This document shows, piece by piece, positions 17,050-17,673 of a stretch of DNA of 17,673 bases. The stretch spans positions 1 to 17,673 of the forward strand of contig DXCY01000235.1 in assembly GCA_019115725.1 (NCBI GenBank). Reading direction: 5' to 3'. Source of the stretch: Candidatus Luteimonas excrementigallinarum (lineage in GTDB: Bacteria > Pseudomonadota > Gammaproteobacteria > Xanthomonadales > Xanthomonadaceae). The translations under genes and the position numbers were made by a program. The stretch's first letter is position 1, and every line of letters starts with the position of its first letter. The notes below the pieces were generated by a model. It saw nothing but the letters and a program-made list of their open reading frames with translations, made no database searches and was not told the DNA's origin.

Positions 17050-17079
17050 TTGGCACCCGCCGCCCCGGCGGGATAGACT
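17050..17079 (+). promoter_or_regulatory. Possible sigma-70 promoter for fis-purH
   Basis: TTGGCA (17050-17055; five of six matches to TTGACA) and TAGACT (17074-17079; four of six to TATAAT) are separated by 18 bases. The spacer contains a small GC-rich inverted repeat, CCCGCC with GGCGGG. Transcription would begin near 17086, immediately before the leader stem-loop. Confidence 0.45.
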
Positions 17080-17088
17080 GGCCTGCCC

Positions 17089-17135
17089 CTTGCCGCACCC
17101 CGGCCGCGCTCGCGGCCGCAGTCGCTGGCGGCAAG
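17089..17135 (+). other. Nested stem-loop in the fis leader
   Basis: An outer perfect 8-bp stem, CTTGCCGC (17089-17096) with GCGGCAAG (17128-17135), encloses a second perfect inverted repeat, CGGCCGCG (17101-17108) with CGCGGCCG (17111-17118). It would form in the mRNA just after the predicted start site and ends 27 bases before the fis TTG codon. A role in fis expression is inference. Confidence 0.5.
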
Positions 17136-17162
17136 CGCTGCAACGCAACACCGGGAAGAACA

Positions 17163-17435
17163 TTGGACTCCTCCGAACGCCCTCCAGCCGCCAATCTCTC
17201 CGGCCCGCGGACGCCCCTGCGCGATCACGTGGCCAAATCGATCCGGCGCTTCCTGGGCGATCTCAACGGCAGCGGTACGGACGACCTGTACCAGATCGCG
17301 CTGCGCGAGCTTGAGATCCCTTTGTTCATCGAGGTCCTCAATCATTGCGATGGCAACCAGAGCCGTGCCGCGGGCATGCTCGGCATCCACCGCGCCACCC
17401 TGCGCAGGAAGCTGCGCGAATACGGCCTGAACTGA
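17163..17435 (+). CDS. fis: DNA-binding protein Fis
   Basis: Fis is the dimeric nucleoid protein that bends DNA and controls rRNA and many growth-phase genes. The C-terminal helix-turn-helix is clear: CDGNQSRAAGMLGIHRATLR followed by RKLREYGLN. The N-terminal part has the dimerisation region PLFIEVLNH. I infer a TTG start at 17163, giving 90 residues (98 in E. coli), because no ATG or GTG lies near the expected N-terminus and GGGAAG (17153-17158) is just upstream, though only four bases away. A GTG within DHVAKS is the next candidate and would cut about 22 residues. purH begins four bases after the stop. Confidence 0.9.
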   Translation: MDSSERPPAANLSGPRTPLRDHVAKSIRRFLGDLNGSGTDDLYQIALRELEIPLFIEVLNHCDGNQSRAAGMLGIHRATLRRKLREYGLN

Positions 17436-17439
17436 ATCC

Positions 17440-17673
17440 ATGACCAGCCCTGACCGCCTGCCCGTCCGCCGGGCACTGCTGTCCGTGTCCGACAAGACCG
17501 GACTGATCGAACTCGCCCGCGCCCTGGCCGCCCGCAACGTGGAGCTGCTGTCGACCGGCGGCACCGCCAAGGCGATCCGCGACGCCGGCCTGGCCGTGCG
17601 CGACGTGTCCGAGGTGACCGGCTTCCCCGAGATCATGGACGGCCGGGTCAAGACCCTGCACCCGAAGGTGCAC
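17440..17673 (+). CDS. purH: PurH, IMP cyclohydrolase/AICAR formyltransferase (N-terminal part, cut by window end)
   Basis: PurH catalyses the last two steps of IMP synthesis. The 78 codons present cover the start of the N-terminal IMP cyclohydrolase (MGS-like) domain: ALLSVSDKTGLIELARALA, ELLSTGGTAKAIRDAG, VSEVTGFPEIMDGRVKTLHP. The last is the nearly invariant GRVKTLHPKVH region. The reading frame is still open at the right edge. The ATG follows fis by four bases with no ribosome binding site of its own, so it probably depends on fis translation and transcription. Confidence 0.97.
   Translation, partial: MTSPDRLPVRRALLSVSDKTGLIELARALAARNVELLSTGGTAKAIRDAGLAVRDVSEVTGFPEIMDGRVKTLHPKVH

Noticed and set aside
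15829..17163. 444-codon minus-strand frame opposite the DUF3426 gene
   Set aside because: The Ser/Ala/Gly-rich translation mirrors the low-complexity linker of the plus-strand gene, whose zinc ribbon and membrane segment are real features.

Overview
The window is about 17.7 kb of GC-rich chromosome with dense coding and short spacers. Gene content and order point to a gammaproteobacterium of the Xanthomonadaceae/Lysobacteraceae (Lysobacter, Luteimonas or Stenotrophomonas type). The order prmA - zinc-ribbon/DUF3426 - fis - purH, the aroQ-accB-accC cluster, the cutA-dsbD pair and groESL with both a CIRCE operator and a heat-shock promoter fit that group. The genus is an inference; there is no rRNA gene here. 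No stretch longer than about 200 bases lacks a gene, and I see no tRNA, rRNA, insertion sequence, prophage or CRISPR array.

Layout. (1) 1-1447: a possible tail of an upstream gene, then a YkvI-family membrane protein. (2) 1473-3671, minus strand: a shared terminator, groEL, groES, then a CIRCE operator and a sigma-32-type promoter. (3) 3770-6762: an Lrp/AsnC regulator divergent from dadA-alr, the D-amino-acid dehydrogenase and alanine racemase module for alanine catabolism. The 131-base gap between them carries repeated AATAT boxes. (4) 6780-7253, minus strand: a PagL-like outer-membrane lipid A deacylase. (5) 7456-10771: cutA, dsbD and a TlpA-like thioredoxin; both downstream junctions overlap by 4 bases. 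This is an envelope thiol-redox unit whose DsbD has two periplasmic alpha domains. (6) 10922-13282: aroQ, accB, accC (shikimate pathway and acetyl-CoA carboxylase). (7) 13343-14802, minus strand: two overlapping genes for membrane-anchored proteins of unknown function, one rich in paired cysteines. (8) 14987-17673: prmA, a zinc-ribbon/DUF3426 membrane protein, fis and the start of purH.

Most genes are core housekeeping genes, and nothing looks recently transferred. The points most worth a second look are the duplicated DsbD alpha domain, the one-residue shift of the expected catalytic Glu in the PagL-like protein, the uncharacterised Cys-rich envelope pair, the structured fis leader, and the regulatory architecture upstream of groES and dadA. 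I do not see a clearly new multi-gene defence or biosynthetic system.
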